A DNA stretch of 64,000 nt from CAYNWT01 sp964450955 (GTDB lineage Bacteria; Planctomycetota; Planctomycetia; Planctomycetales; Planctomycetaceae). The DNA lies in contig CAYVFI010000017.1 of assembly GCA_964450955.1 (NCBI GenBank), positions 68,863 through 132,862 on the forward strand, in the 5' to 3' direction. Both the position numbers and the translations under genes were made by a program. Below, piece after piece: positions 24,211 to 33,662 of the stretch. The first letter of the stretch is position 1; each line of letters starts with the position of its first letter. The notes below the pieces were generated by a model, which did not search any database, was not told the origin of the DNA, and was given only the letters and a program-made list of their open reading frames with translations.

Positions 24211-27150
24211 CTACGCGGATTCAAGGCTGGATGGTTCGGAAGCACCTAAGGGTTCGCGCAGGCCGAGTTCCACTGACTTCAACAGAGTCCGTGCACGAAA
24301 AGGCTTTGTGATGACATCGACAAGGCTGCGAGTCGAAAGCATTGAGAGATCCGAATCCATCAGATGCCCGGTGCACAACAGAACCGGCAGATTCGGGTAG
24401 CGGTCTGAAACCCGTAGAAGTGTCTCCCGTCCGGACAGTGTCGGCATGGTCAGATCCAGCACCAGCATGTCGATGTGAGTGTTTTGACTGAGGAGTTCAA
24501 GAACTTCCACACCATTGCTTGCCGTGAAAACGGTGTACCCCGCCCCCGTCAGCATTCGCGCCGCGGCGTCTCTGACAATTTCTTCGTCGTCCGCGATGAG
24601 AATGTGTGTGTTCGCTACCAGAGCATTATCGAGTGCGTCGATTGGGCCATGTATTTCAGGGACGGGTTTAGCGACGTTGGATTTCAGATGTTTTGATCTT
24701 GGCAGGACAATGTCAAAGCGGCTGCCGAATCCGACTTTGCTTTCGACATCAATTCGACCGTTGTGCTGGTTCACAATTCCATACGACATTGCGAGCCCAA
24801 GTCCGGTTCCCTTGTCGATATCCTTGGTCGTGAAGAAGGGCTCGAAAATCTTTGCCGTGACTGTTTCAGACATCCCCGTACCGGAATCGATGACTGAGAT
24901 GCAAACACACTCGCCCAGCGCTGCATCGACGACATTTTCTGTCCTGACGCTGATGCTGCCCTTTTCATCGACCAACGCGTCTGACGCATTCAGGCACAAA
25001 TTTAGCAGCACCTGTTCCAACTGCAGTTCGTCAACGTCTACCAGCCAAACACTTTCGTCGTCCGCAAGATCGAAGTGAAGCTGTTCGGAAAGTTTTTGAG
25101 ATGCAAGTTCGCCGACGCTTCGGACGATGCTGTTGGGAGTCATCGGAACCAGGCGAACCGGGCTTTGGCGTGAAAAACTTAGCAGGCGTTCGACAAGCCT
25201 GGTTGCTCGGTCGGTTGCTTTCTCAGCGGCGGTTAACGACGGGCCCTGGTCGTTTGCATCTCCGGCTCGCATCAATTCAAGATTGCCGGAGATCCCCATT
25301 AGCAGGTTGTTGAAGTCATGAGCGATGCCACCAGCCAGGCGGCCAACGGCTTCCATTTTCTGCGACTGAACTAACTTGGCTTCAAGCTGACTGCGTTCGC
25401 TGACATCTTCAAACGACCACAGTCGACCGGCCACCTGTTGTTTGTCGTCCCCGCTGAAAATGGGAGAACTGTAGGCGGTGTAAGCCCCTTCATCGCATGT
25501 CTTCAACGTTGAGCCGTAGGTTTCCTGTGAGGATGCTGGCAGCGAATTCCACATCGTCAGAAATTTATCTGGTTCCGCAAGCCTTCGCGCCAGGTGGTTC
25601 ACAAGTTCCGGTCCTCGGGCAATGCTGGAGTCCAGGTCGAACAATCGAGCCATACGGTCGTTCCAGCTGAGTACGGTTCCGGATCGATCGAGAATCAGCA
25701 GTCCCTCCTGGACAGCATCGAATGCTGACGACAGTTGAGCCGTCATGTCCCTCAGCGCCTGGGTCTTCCTGCGAACCTGAGATCGCAGCAGCCAAATCAT
25801 CCCTGCACCCAGTAGCAGGCAAAGAATCACAGAAGCAGCCAGCAGGCGGACTCGCGTTTCGTCAAACGTCACCCACGCTTTAGAAACAGTGACCGCGTCA
25901 ACACCACGTCCGTATATCACGAAGGCTTCTTCGGGAACCGTGGGTTTCAGCAGCGCTCCCTGCACCTTGACTCGACTGGCTCGCTGCAGGTCAATTGAAT
26001 CGAACTCTGCATCGTTAAGAATAATCCGAGCGGTAAAGTTGATTCCCTCATCTGTCAGATTTAGCGATCTCATGCGGCCGCGCGAAGAAAGGCTGGTCAG
26101 TTCGCCCGAGATACTCACCCGTGTCAGTGGCAAGTCAGACGCGATGATGTGTTTGGCTGACGTGTGGGTTGGAGGAACCGGCACTGAAGCCATCTGCTTT
26201 CTGAGACGCGATGCAACAATTGTCGGATGGCCGTCTGAAAGACTAAGAACGCCGACAACCTGAACAACATCTCCAACATCCAGTGAATGGAGACTGGAAG
26301 ATCTCACCAGGACTCCCCCACCATCATGAGACTCAAGCAGTAGTAGTCCGCGATTAATTACCTCAGAGACAATTCCGACTGTCTCAACCGTCTGCCCTTG
26401 TTCCGATGCGTAGTATCCAAGTTTCTTGAGTGCCAGTTGCCGGACTGCGACGGACGTTTGTGGAGACGGATCGCCAACGATGTCGGCACCCGTCATTAAC
26501 AGGCACATCGGGATACTGCGAACGCCATACTCGTCAGCAATCCAATCCAGGCAGCCCGTTGCAGTCACGTTAGAACCAACCAGTTGGGACAGTCGATCGA
26601 ATTGTTGATCGTGAGCGACTCTCACCAGAAAGTACTGCACCTGACCTCGGACGGTAAGCACAATGCCTTCATCGCTCTGGACAAACTGTTCAACCGTTCC
26701 TGAAAGACTCACGCGGTCCGACCAGTTGGATTTGGGGCCGAGCCTGTCAATGTCCAGATTGACTGCTTTGACCGGCGGTCCGTGTTGAATAAGGGTGATG
26801 GAATCAGCGACCACGCAGTCTCGGCTACCAACGAACAAGCCTTTGATTCGAACTCGGTCACCCAAGGCAAATTCCGGAAGGGGGGCCGGTTCCGCTTGAG
26901 TGATATCGACGTAGCAGCCCAGCGAGCCCTTTTGCACGAATAGTGTTGAATTCGCTACATCCGAAAAGTTGACGACGGTCGTGGCGTCGACAAGTTTGTC
27001 ACGATCCACCAATCCCATGTACGAGCTGAGTTCCTCGAACGAAGTAATGGTGTCTTTCTCCTGGCCGATCGCCATCGTCGCGGTAGATGCCAGGACCGTT
27101 CCGGCGATGAGAATAAGTTGAGAAAAACTGCGCATTCGAGACCAGTTCAT
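24211..27150 (-). CDS. Hybrid sensor histidine kinase with C-terminal receiver
   Basis: About 979 residues from ATG 27150; ATG 27135 is also possible. A signal-anchor region is followed by a periplasmic segment of about 410 residues, largely beta, with repeated OB-fold-like units (ALGDRVRIKGLFVG, LDVGDVVQVVGVLSL, SRVKVQGALLKP). A membrane helix ends in CLLLGAGMIWLL. Then come a PAS domain, HisKA with GGIAHDFNNLL, an HATPase with NLCLNASDAL and GTGLGLAMSYGIV, and a receiver with LIADDEEIVRDAAARML, the phospho-acceptor Asp in MLVLDLTMP and the Lys in VITKPF. The ligand is unknown. It probably signals by an internal phosphorelay; no output regulator is adjacent. Confidence 0.93.
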   Translation of the reverse strand: MNWSRMRSFSQLILIAGTVLASTATMAIGQEKDTITSFEELSSYMGLVDRDKLVDATTVVNFSDVANSTLFVQKGSLGCYVDITQAEPAPLPEFALGDRVRIKGLFVGSRDCVVADSITLIQHGPPVKAVNLDIDRLGPKSNWSDRVSLSGTVEQFVQSDEGIVLTVRGQVQYFLVRVAHDQQFDRLSQLVGSNVTATGCLDWIADEYGVRSIPMCLLMTGADIVGDPSPQTSVAVRQLALKKLGYYASEQGQTVETVGIVSEVINRGLLLLESHDGGGVLVRSSSLHSLDVGDVVQVVGVLSLSDGHPTIVASRLRKQMASVPVPPTHTSAKHIIASDLPLTRVSISGELTSLSSRGRMRSLNLTDEGINFTARIILNDAEFDSIDLQRASRVKVQGALLKPTVPEEAFVIYGRGVDAVTVSKAWVTFDETRVRLLAASVILCLLLGAGMIWLLRSQVRRKTQALRDMTAQLSSAFDAVQEGLLILDRSGTVLSWNDRMARLFDLDSSIARGPELVNHLARRLAEPDKFLTMWNSLPASSQETYGSTLKTCDEGAYTAYSSPIFSGDDKQQVAGRLWSFEDVSERSQLEAKLVQSQKMEAVGRLAGGIAHDFNNLLMGISGNLELMRAGDANDQGPSLTAAEKATDRATRLVERLLSFSRQSPVRLVPMTPNSIVRSVGELASQKLSEQLHFDLADDESVWLVDVDELQLEQVLLNLCLNASDALVDEKGSISVRTENVVDAALGECVCISVIDSGTGMSETVTAKIFEPFFTTKDIDKGTGLGLAMSYGIVNQHNGRIDVESKVGFGSRFDIVLPRSKHLKSNVAKPVPEIHGPIDALDNALVANTHILIADDEEIVRDAAARMLTGAGYTVFTASNGVEVLELLSQNTHIDMLVLDLTMPTLSGRETLLRVSDRYPNLPVLLCTGHLMDSDLSMLSTRSLVDVITKPFRARTLLKSVELGLREPLGASEPSSLESA

Positions 27151-27348
27151 GGGCACTGACGGGGGCCAGTTCAGACAAAGTCTGTCGCCCCCTGTTGTCC
27201 CAGTGTACCCCTGCTGGAACGTGACTCTCAACCAGTTGGTGATGAGTTCAAGAGAATCCTCGGTTTAATGAATCCAACCGGATTCTGATTGCGAACCACA
27301 TCCCACGCTCAACTTACTTAGTTTCACAAACCTTTTGGATTCCTTGTT

Positions 27349-28245
27349 ATGCGAACTTTTATTGCCGGATTACTGGCCGTTTCGATCTCTGTTGGCGCTC
27401 ATGCCAGTGAGGCCACCAATCAGCAAAGTGACATTGTCGACACAGCCGTTGCCGCGGGTCAGTTCAAGACGCTTGCCACAGCTTTGAAAGCTGGTGGGCT
27501 TGTAAAAGCACTTAAGGGCAAGGGTCCGTTTACTGTATTCGCTCCGACTGACGAAGCTTTCAGCAAGGTTCCGAAGAAGACTCTGGAAATGCTGTTGAAG
27601 CCAGAGAACAAGGCCAAGCTGGCTGCGATTCTGAAGTACCACGTTGTTTCAGGGAAAGTCACTGCCAAGCAGGTTATGACCCTCAAGAACGCCACAACCT
27701 TGAAGGGTTCAAGTGTGGCGGTTCAATTCGACAAGAAAAACAAAACTGTTTCGATTGATGGAGCCAAGGTCGTGAAGGCGGATATTGTCTGCAGCAACGG
27801 CGTGATTCACGTCATTGACAAAGTCATTCTGCCGCGACCAGATGTGGTCGATACAGCCGTGAAAGCCGGTTCTTTCAAGACACTCGCCGCCGCGGCAAAG
27901 GCTGCCGGACTCGTAAAAGCTTTGAAAGGCGACGGCCCGTTCACCATTTTCGCTCCGACCGACGAAGCGTTCGCAAAGCTGCCGAAGGGAACCGTTGAGA
28001 ACCTTTTGTTGCCGGAAAACAAAGACAAACTGGCCGCAGTACTAAAATATCATGTGGTCGCGGGCAACGTGCTGGCCGCCGACGTGGTAAAGCTCAAGAA
28101 AGCGAAGACGCTTCAAGGGTCTGAAGTCAAAGTTCGTGTCGATGACGGCAAAGTCATGATCGATAACGCTCAAGTGATAAAGGCTGATGTTCTGGCCGGG
28201 AATGGTGTTATCCATGTCATCGATAGCGTTATCCTGCCCAAGTAG
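27349..28245 (+). CDS. Secreted protein with two fasciclin (FAS1) domains
   Basis: 298 residues: signal peptide (MRTFIAGLLAVSISVGAHA) and two FAS1 domains, about 28-163 and 165-298. Each has the H1 motif (GPFTVFAPTDEAF, GPFTIFAPTDEAF), the central KYHVV and the closing GVIHVIDKVILP or GVIHVIDSVILP. FAS1 domains mediate adhesion and protein or glycan binding at the cell surface. The two copies are similar to each other, suggesting a duplication. An ECF sigma factor and RskA-like anti-sigma gene follow on the same strand after a terminator-like hairpin. This matches the mycobacterial sigK-rskA-mpt70/83 neighbourhood, so the gene may be a target of that sigma factor. Confidence 0.95.
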   Translation: MRTFIAGLLAVSISVGAHASEATNQQSDIVDTAVAAGQFKTLATALKAGGLVKALKGKGPFTVFAPTDEAFSKVPKKTLEMLLKPENKAKLAAILKYHVVSGKVTAKQVMTLKNATTLKGSSVAVQFDKKNKTVSIDGAKVVKADIVCSNGVIHVIDKVILPRPDVVDTAVKAGSFKTLAAAAKAAGLVKALKGDGPFTIFAPTDEAFAKLPKGTVENLLLPENKDKLAAVLKYHVVAGNVLAADVVKLKKAKTLQGSEVKVRVDDGKVMIDNAQVIKADVLAGNGVIHVIDSVILPK

Positions 28246-28273
28246 GTCAAACGCGGAACCGACCACGCATGGT

Positions 28274-28312
28274 CGAGCGGCGGAGGCTTACCGCCGCTCG
28301 GCCTTTGTGTTT
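28274..28312 (+). terminator. Terminator after the fasciclin gene
   Basis: Perfect 10-bp stem CGAGCGGCGG / CCGCCGCTCG with loop AGGCTTA, followed by GCCTTTGTGTTT. It lies 29 bp after the fasciclin stop and 22 bp before the sigma-factor start. The weak T-run suggests partial termination. Confidence 0.7.
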
Positions 28313-28333
28313 GACAGAGAGAGAAATACAAAC

Positions 28334-28894
28334 GTGCCGTCGCCGATACTTCAACAGGTAGCAACCGGAGACGAAGCTGCCGTGCGCGAGTGCCTTTCGC
28401 GATACGGGGGCCTTGTCTGGTCGTTGGCTCGCAAGTCATCCAAAGACCAATCCGAAGCTGAAGACGCCGTGCAGGAAATTTTCCTGGCCGTGTGGCAAAG
28501 TGCTCATCGCTACAATCCCAATCTTGCCGCAGAATCGACTTTTATTGCCGTCATCGCCCGGCGTAAGCTGATCGACAGAAGTCGCAGACAGGGTACGCGT
28601 TTGAAACCTGAATCAATGGTGGCTGAACCGAAGGCGATTCAACGCAGTGCAGAACAGATTGCCAGCCTTGGTGACGAGGCTGCGATTGCGACGGAAGTGC
28701 TTAACACATTACCAAAGCAGGAAGTCGAAGTTCTTCGCCTCTCAATCTTCGAGGGGCTGACTCACACAGAAATCGCCGGAACAACCGGTTTGGCCCTGGG
28801 GACCGTGAAGACCAGCATTCGACGCGGCCTGCAAAAACTTAGAGACCGACTTGCGGCCAGAACCGATCAATCGATGGCAGGAGGGATGCAATGA
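28334..28894 (+). CDS. ECF sigma factor (SigK-like)
   Basis: 186 residues from a GTG start at 28334, preceded by GAGAGAG. Region 2 (about 20-90) contains DQSEAEDAVQEIFLAVWQ and region 4 (about 120-180) contains LRLSIFEGLTHTEIAGTTGL with LGTVKTSIRRGLQKLRD. There is no extra C-terminal domain. It directs RNA polymerase to an alternative promoter set and should be held inactive by the anti-sigma factor, whose ATG overlaps its stop by 4 bp. Homology to the SigK/ECF19 group is inferred from the partner and the fasciclin neighbour. Confidence 0.93.
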   Translation: MPSPILQQVATGDEAAVRECLSRYGGLVWSLARKSSKDQSEAEDAVQEIFLAVWQSAHRYNPNLAAESTFIAVIARRKLIDRSRRQGTRLKPESMVAEPKAIQRSAEQIASLGDEAAIATEVLNTLPKQEVEVLRLSIFEGLTHTEIAGTTGLALGTVKTSIRRGLQKLRDRLAARTDQSMAGGMQ

Positions 28895-29796
28895 CAGATC
28901 AATCGCATCCTGAAAACGAAAGATTGTTGGATCTTCTGGCGGCGTACTCCGTTCAGGAACTCACGCCTGAGGAACGGGACGAATTAAAGATGTTACTTGA
29001 GCAGGAAGACGGCTTCACAGCACAGGAATTCGAAGTCGCCGCAGCCGCAATGCACCTTGCCATGAGCGAACCAGACTTGATAATGCCGGACGCTCTGGCG
29101 GACAAGGTGATTGCCGACGCCAATGAGTACTTCGAGAAACTGTACCCGCCAACAAAGTCCGACGCCGCACCGAGTCCTTCCGCACCGCCCGCGTCCCCCG
29201 CGTCGTCGATGTTTTCGAAGCCTTCAAAGTCTTCGACCCCACCCACGCTGGCTCCTGGTTCCGCCAGTACTGGAGAACCCAAGCCAGGCTTTTCGTTAAG
29301 AGAAGGTCTGGCTTGGTTGGTCGCGGCCACCGCCGTCGTTTTGTTTGTCGTCAACCGACCGGGCTCGAAAGATGATCCCGTTGATCCCGGGGCCAATGTG
29401 GTTACCGCAGCGGAATCGCGAGAAACGTTGTTGAAAGACGACGAGACCATCAAATTGGATTGGCAGACAACGCCAGATCCGGCAGCCGCCAATGCATCTG
29501 GTGATATTGTCTGGAACACCAAACGCCAGCAGGGTTTCATGCGAATCGCTGATCTAAAAAAGAACGACCCAAAAGAGTTCCAATACCAACTTTGGATTTT
29601 CGATCACGATCAGATACATCCGATTGATGGAGGAGTCTTCGACATCACCGATGCCGAACAGCTAATTCCAATCGATGCCAAAATCGCTGCGTCGGATGTG
29701 TTCCAATTCGCAATCACAATCGAAAAGCCAGGCGGCGTCGTTGTGTCAGAGAAAGAACGCATCCCGCTGCTGGCCCAGGTGACGCCGAAGCAGTAA
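28891..29796 (+). CDS. RskA-like membrane anti-sigma factor
   Basis: 301 residues. The cytoplasmic N-terminus LLDLLAAYSVQELTPEERDEL matches the sigma-binding part of RskA and lacks the HxxxCxxC zinc motif. A Pro/Ser-rich linker follows, then one membrane helix (about 142-158) and an outer domain with FQYQLWIFDHDQIHPIDGG near the end, typical of RskA. In that family regulated proteolysis releases the sigma factor. It is translationally coupled to the sigma gene. Confidence 0.88.
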   Translation: MTDQSHPENERLLDLLAAYSVQELTPEERDELKMLLEQEDGFTAQEFEVAAAAMHLAMSEPDLIMPDALADKVIADANEYFEKLYPPTKSDAAPSPSAPPASPASSMFSKPSKSSTPPTLAPGSASTGEPKPGFSLREGLAWLVAATAVVLFVVNRPGSKDDPVDPGANVVTAAESRETLLKDDETIKLDWQTTPDPAAANASGDIVWNTKRQQGFMRIADLKKNDPKEFQYQLWIFDHDQIHPIDGGVFDITDAEQLIPIDAKIAASDVFQFAITIEKPGGVVVSEKERIPLLAQVTPKQ

Positions 29797-29817
29797 TGCA
29801 TTAGCGGTGTGCGACGT

Positions 29818-32139
29818 TTAAGGGTACAGCCGATACTCTGAACGTCGCTTCAAAAACTCCGTCAGTTCTGCTTCCCATAGTCGGGCCGATTCAACCGGTG
29901 AGTTACCAGCAAGTATCGACTCCAACACTTTCTTGCTGCCGAGCAATCGGTTCAGGGACTTAGTTTCCCACTTGTCGCCGTAGAGCCGCCGCAACTCCTG
30001 CGCGATGGCGAGACCGACTTGGATCGGTTCGAATGCGAGTCGATTGGTGATTGCAATGTTCACGCCTTCGCATGCTGCGTTCGCGTGTTTACTGCTAGTC
30101 GGTCTAAACCGAATCGGGACGAACCGAGCACCCACGATGCCCTGTCTGTTTAGGGCTTGAGCGAGTTCCACGCCATCAATCCACGGTGCACCAATCACTT
30201 CGAAAGGAGTATCAGTGCCGCGGCCGACTGAGATATTCGTCGTTTCTAACAGGCCAACCCCGGGATAGATGAGCGCCTGAGTAAGGCAGCGCATGTTTGG
30301 AGATGGATTGGTCCAGACCAGTCCGGTCTCATCAAACATCGACTTGCGTTTCCACTTTTCGACTTTGACAACATGCAGGTTCAAACTGAGCCCAAGTTCA
30401 ATGTTTAACATGACCGCAATCTCGCCCACCGTCATCCCATGCCGCACCGGCAGCGTATGCGCACCGACGAATGATTCTGAGCCGGCATCCAGAACGGGCC
30501 CGCTGACCGTCACGCCGTTGATCGGGTTGACTCGATCAAGAACCACGAACCGCAGTTTGTGTTTGGCCGCGGCTTCCATGGCATTCCGCATTGTCGAAAT
30601 GTACGTGTAGAACCGCGTCCCGATGTCCTGAATGTCGAAGACCAGAGTATCCAGGTCTTCCAGCATTTCCGCGGTCGGCGTCCGGGTCTTGCCATACAGG
30701 CTGTGGACTTTCAAGCCCGTTGTTGAGTCCTTGCTGTCGCCAATCTTCGCGATGTCCAACTTGCCCGCGAAGCCGTGTTCAGGACTAAACAAAGCGGCCA
30801 GAGTCACGTTTGGAGCCTCGTTGAGAAGTTCGACTGTCGAACGACCGTCTTTCGCCAGGCCAGTGTGGTTCGTGATCAGCCCCACCTTCTGGCCACGCAA
30901 CACTGCAAAGTCGTTCTTACGCAAGACATCGATGCCGTTGTCGACCGGAACCATGCCGGCCGACTTCCGAGGAACGTCTATCGATGCGGCTGCGATCGTT
31001 GCGATACGTGCGGCCAGACGGTTGACGGAACCTTTGCCATTGGGGTGCACGCGGTTGCTGAGAAACACAAACGTCAGGTCAGATTGCGGATCCATCCACA
31101 GCACGGTTCCGGTGAAACCACCATGGCCAAACGCAGACGGCGACATCAGGTCACCTTTGTTGTAAGAAAACCCGGATTGCTTATCCCAGCCAAGCCCACG
31201 TTGGTTCCCGTCAGCAATCTTGTAAGCATCCGTCATTTGCCTGACCGTGTCGGCCTTGAGAATTCGAACACCGTTCAGTTGGCCGCCATTCTTCATCATG
31301 GCCGCATACACCGCGATATCCTGAGCCGTCGAGAACAACCCCGCGTGCCCCGCAATACCACCCAACCGAAACGCGCGCGGGTCGTGAACTTCGCCTTGCA
31401 TCCATTCGCCGTTTCTCTGTTCCGTCAAAGCCGCGCGTTTGCGGAGTGGAGGGCCCGGAAGGTAACCGGTTTCCCGCATGCCCAGCGGGGCGAAAATGTG
31501 CTGCTTTGAGAATTCATTCACGTCCAAACCTGAGACGCGTTTCACCAGATCGGCCAGCAGAATGAAACCAACGTCTGTGTAAACGAATTTCTTGCCCGGC
31601 GGTGTGTAGAACTTCAGGTTGTAAATGCGTTTGAACGCCTCCTCAACACCGTCGTTGTAATCCTTGATGCTGTTGTCCGGAATCAATCCCGCCTGGTGCG
31701 TTAACAACTGCAGAACTGTGACTTCGCCTTTGCCGTTTGCAGCGAACTCAGGAATGTACTTCGAAACCGGCGCGGTGAGTTCCAGCTTTCCCTGCTCAAT
31801 TAACTTCATCACGCTTGTGGCGGTTGCCATGGGCTTCGTGATGGAGGCCATGTCGAACACGGTATGGACGGTCATTGGTTCAACCGTCGGTTTCAGTTGC
31901 CTGGAACCGTAGGCCTTCAGGAACACGACCTTTTGGCGTCTCGCCAGTAATACAACGCAGCCGGGCATCAGCTTCCGCCTAAGCCCTTCCGCAACGATCG
32001 TGTCAATTCGTTGCAGACGATCGGCCCGCATCCCCACCGCTTCAGGCTCCGCGCGGGGCAGCCTCATTCGCTGTTCAACGGGGTCTTGCCCAAAGACGGT
32101 TGATGCCGCGATAAGCACAAGCAAGCTACTGCGAAACAT
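29818..32139 (-). CDS. Secreted serine hydrolase (beta-lactamase family) fused to NamZ exo-N-acetylmuramidase
   Basis: About 773 residues; ATG 32139 is chosen because GGAAG lies 6 bp upstream. A signal peptide precedes a class C beta-lactamase/DD-peptidase fold (about 30-385) with the catalytic SxxK as SITK (about Ser99). A DUF1343 domain (about 395-773) follows with VGLITNHTG, FSPEHGFAG, LVFDIQDIGTRFYTY and VLDRVNPING. DUF1343 is the NamZ family, which releases MurNAc from the non-reducing end of peptidoglycan fragments. The fusion may trim peptides and then release the sugar. It overlaps the end of the symporter gene and lies in a MurNAc salvage locus, so exported sugar release is the likely role. 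Confidence 0.92.
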   Translation of the reverse strand: MFRSSLLVLIAASTVFGQDPVEQRMRLPRAEPEAVGMRADRLQRIDTIVAEGLRRKLMPGCVVLLARRQKVVFLKAYGSRQLKPTVEPMTVHTVFDMASITKPMATATSVMKLIEQGKLELTAPVSKYIPEFAANGKGEVTVLQLLTHQAGLIPDNSIKDYNDGVEEAFKRIYNLKFYTPPGKKFVYTDVGFILLADLVKRVSGLDVNEFSKQHIFAPLGMRETGYLPGPPLRKRAALTEQRNGEWMQGEVHDPRAFRLGGIAGHAGLFSTAQDIAVYAAMMKNGGQLNGVRILKADTVRQMTDAYKIADGNQRGLGWDKQSGFSYNKGDLMSPSAFGHGGFTGTVLWMDPQSDLTFVFLSNRVHPNGKGSVNRLAARIATIAAASIDVPRKSAGMVPVDNGIDVLRKNDFAVLRGQKVGLITNHTGLAKDGRSTVELLNEAPNVTLAALFSPEHGFAGKLDIAKIGDSKDSTTGLKVHSLYGKTRTPTAEMLEDLDTLVFDIQDIGTRFYTYISTMRNAMEAAAKHKLRFVVLDRVNPINGVTVSGPVLDAGSESFVGAHTLPVRHGMTVGEIAVMLNIELGLSLNLHVVKVEKWKRKSMFDETGLVWTNPSPNMRCLTQALIYPGVGLLETTNISVGRGTDTPFEVIGAPWIDGVELAQALNRQGIVGARFVPIRFRPTSSKHANAACEGVNIAITNRLAFEPIQVGLAIAQELRRLYGDKWETKSLNRLLGSKKVLESILAGNSPVESARLWEAELTEFLKRRSEYRLYP

Positions 32140-33586
32140 GATCACTTCCGATCTTTGCCACTATGATGCCGGTCCCAAACGTGACTACTGAACCGATCAG
32201 CGAGTACCAAATTCCCGACGTCGACCTGGTGAGATGCACTGTCCCCACCACCAGTACTCCGGCCAGCATCCCAACTAATGCGGCGCGTTCGTTGGCCTTT
32301 TTTGAGAAAGTGCCAAGCAGGAATACGCCCAGCAATACTCCCGCTGTGAACCCGGCAATCGCGAGAGCCTCATCTACGACGTTCTGGGAGAGCCGACTTG
32401 CAGCTAGTGCGATCGCGATTTGCACAAGCCCAAAGATCCCTATCCAAAGTCGCGTTCTGCCGACTCCGGTACTGGTGTCCCTACTGGCAAAGTCCGCGAC
32501 AGCAGCAGTCGCCGATGAACTTAGCGAACTCGACAGCGTCGACATTGCCGCCGCAAATACAGCTGCAAGAGTGATGCCGGTCAGGCCCACTGGCATATGT
32601 TCCACGATGAACCAGGAGAAAATTCTATCCTTTGTTGCGGCCGACTCAGGCGGTGGCACATGTTGGATAAAACAATGAACTGCAACTCCAACGAACAAGA
32701 ACAATGCAAACTGACCCAACACTATAAACCCACTGCCAATGACTGCTCGGGTCGCGTCGGCTTGGCTTTTCGCACACAAGTAACGCTGCACCATCATTTG
32801 ATCTACACCGTGTGTCCCAAACGTCAATACCGCTCCGCCCAGGATAGCCGCGTACATCGCATAGCCATCCATCCGCAGCCAGGTCGCCCAGGATTGCCCG
32901 TCGGGGGGAGAAGCGACAAAAACTCGCAGGCTTTCTTTCTCCCGGGCGAACGCCATGAGTTCGTCCCAGCCACCCGGTAACGCGTTCACGATCACAAACA
33001 AAGCCGCAATGCCGCCGATGACATAGATGACAAACTGAATGCAGTCGTTCCACACGACCGATTTCATTCCACCACAAACCGTGTAGATGACCGTGACGAC
33101 TCCGATAATGAGAACGCAAATCGGCAGGCGGACCCCAATCGCAAACTCCAGCGCGACGGCGCACAGGTACAGGCGGAGTCCGTCGCCCAGATTGCGGGTC
33201 ACAATAAACAGCAGCGACGCCGCGCGTTGAGCGGTTCCGCCGAACCGCTGGTTCAAGACTTCGTAGGCAGTATAAAGTTGTCCGCGGAAATACTGCGGAA
33301 GCAGGATGACAGATACAGCCACGCGACCGATGATGTAGCCCAACGCCAATTGCAGAAACCGCATATCGCCGTCGCCGAACGCTGGTCGTCCGGTGACACC
33401 CAGAAACGTCGCAGTACTGGTTTCTGTGGCAACGATTGAACCCAATAGCGCCCACCACGGAAGGTTCCTCCCACCAAGGGCGAAGTCTTCCAGGCTACTT
33501 TGCTTCCGGCCGAGTCCGATTCCGACAGCCATACTGGCCGTCATGAAGACGACAATGAGAATCAGATCGATGGTGGGCAAAATCAC
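32126..33586 (-). CDS. Sodium:solute symporter (SSS family), probable amino-sugar importer
   Basis: About 487 residues from GTG 33586, supported by AAAGG 8-9 bp upstream and by the family N-terminus (LPTIDLILIVVFMTASM). It has about 13 membrane segments. Typical SSS features are DFALGGRNLPWWALLGSIVATETSTATFLG and GLTGITLAAVFAAAMSTLSSSL. Related SSS proteins import sialic acid and N-acetylated sugars with sodium. MurNAc as substrate is inferred from the NamZ gene overlapping its end and murQ divergent from its start; Tannerella MurT is a precedent for a dedicated MurNAc importer. Confidence 0.9.
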   Translation of the reverse strand: MILPTIDLILIVVFMTASMAVGIGLGRKQSSLEDFALGGRNLPWWALLGSIVATETSTATFLGVTGRPAFGDGDMRFLQLALGYIIGRVAVSVILLPQYFRGQLYTAYEVLNQRFGGTAQRAASLLFIVTRNLGDGLRLYLCAVALEFAIGVRLPICVLIIGVVTVIYTVCGGMKSVVWNDCIQFVIYVIGGIAALFVIVNALPGGWDELMAFAREKESLRVFVASPPDGQSWATWLRMDGYAMYAAILGGAVLTFGTHGVDQMMVQRYLCAKSQADATRAVIGSGFIVLGQFALFLFVGVAVHCFIQHVPPPESAATKDRIFSWFIVEHMPVGLTGITLAAVFAAAMSTLSSSLSSSATAAVADFASRDTSTGVGRTRLWIGIFGLVQIAIALAASRLSQNVVDEALAIAGFTAGVLLGVFLLGTFSKKANERAALVGMLAGVLVVGTVHLTRSTSGIWYSLIGSVVTFGTGIIVAKIGSDHVSQ

Positions 33587-33662
33587 TGAGAGACCTTTTC
33601 GCTGGGCTACATGGCATTCTACGGCGGAACGAACCAAACGAAACCGAGTCGGCGGATTAGAC
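33587..33662. promoter_or_regulatory. Divergent promoter region of the MurNAc locus
   Basis: 76 bp separate the GTG of the symporter (minus) from the GTG of murQ (plus). Both transcription units must start here or inside each other's 5' ends. I see no confident -35/-10 pair or operator palindrome. Confidence 0.4.

Noticed and set aside
33393..33662. Extended N-terminus of MurQ
   Set aside because: These codons are antisense to the symporter start and not MurQ-like; GTG 33663 gives the standard 298-residue enzyme.
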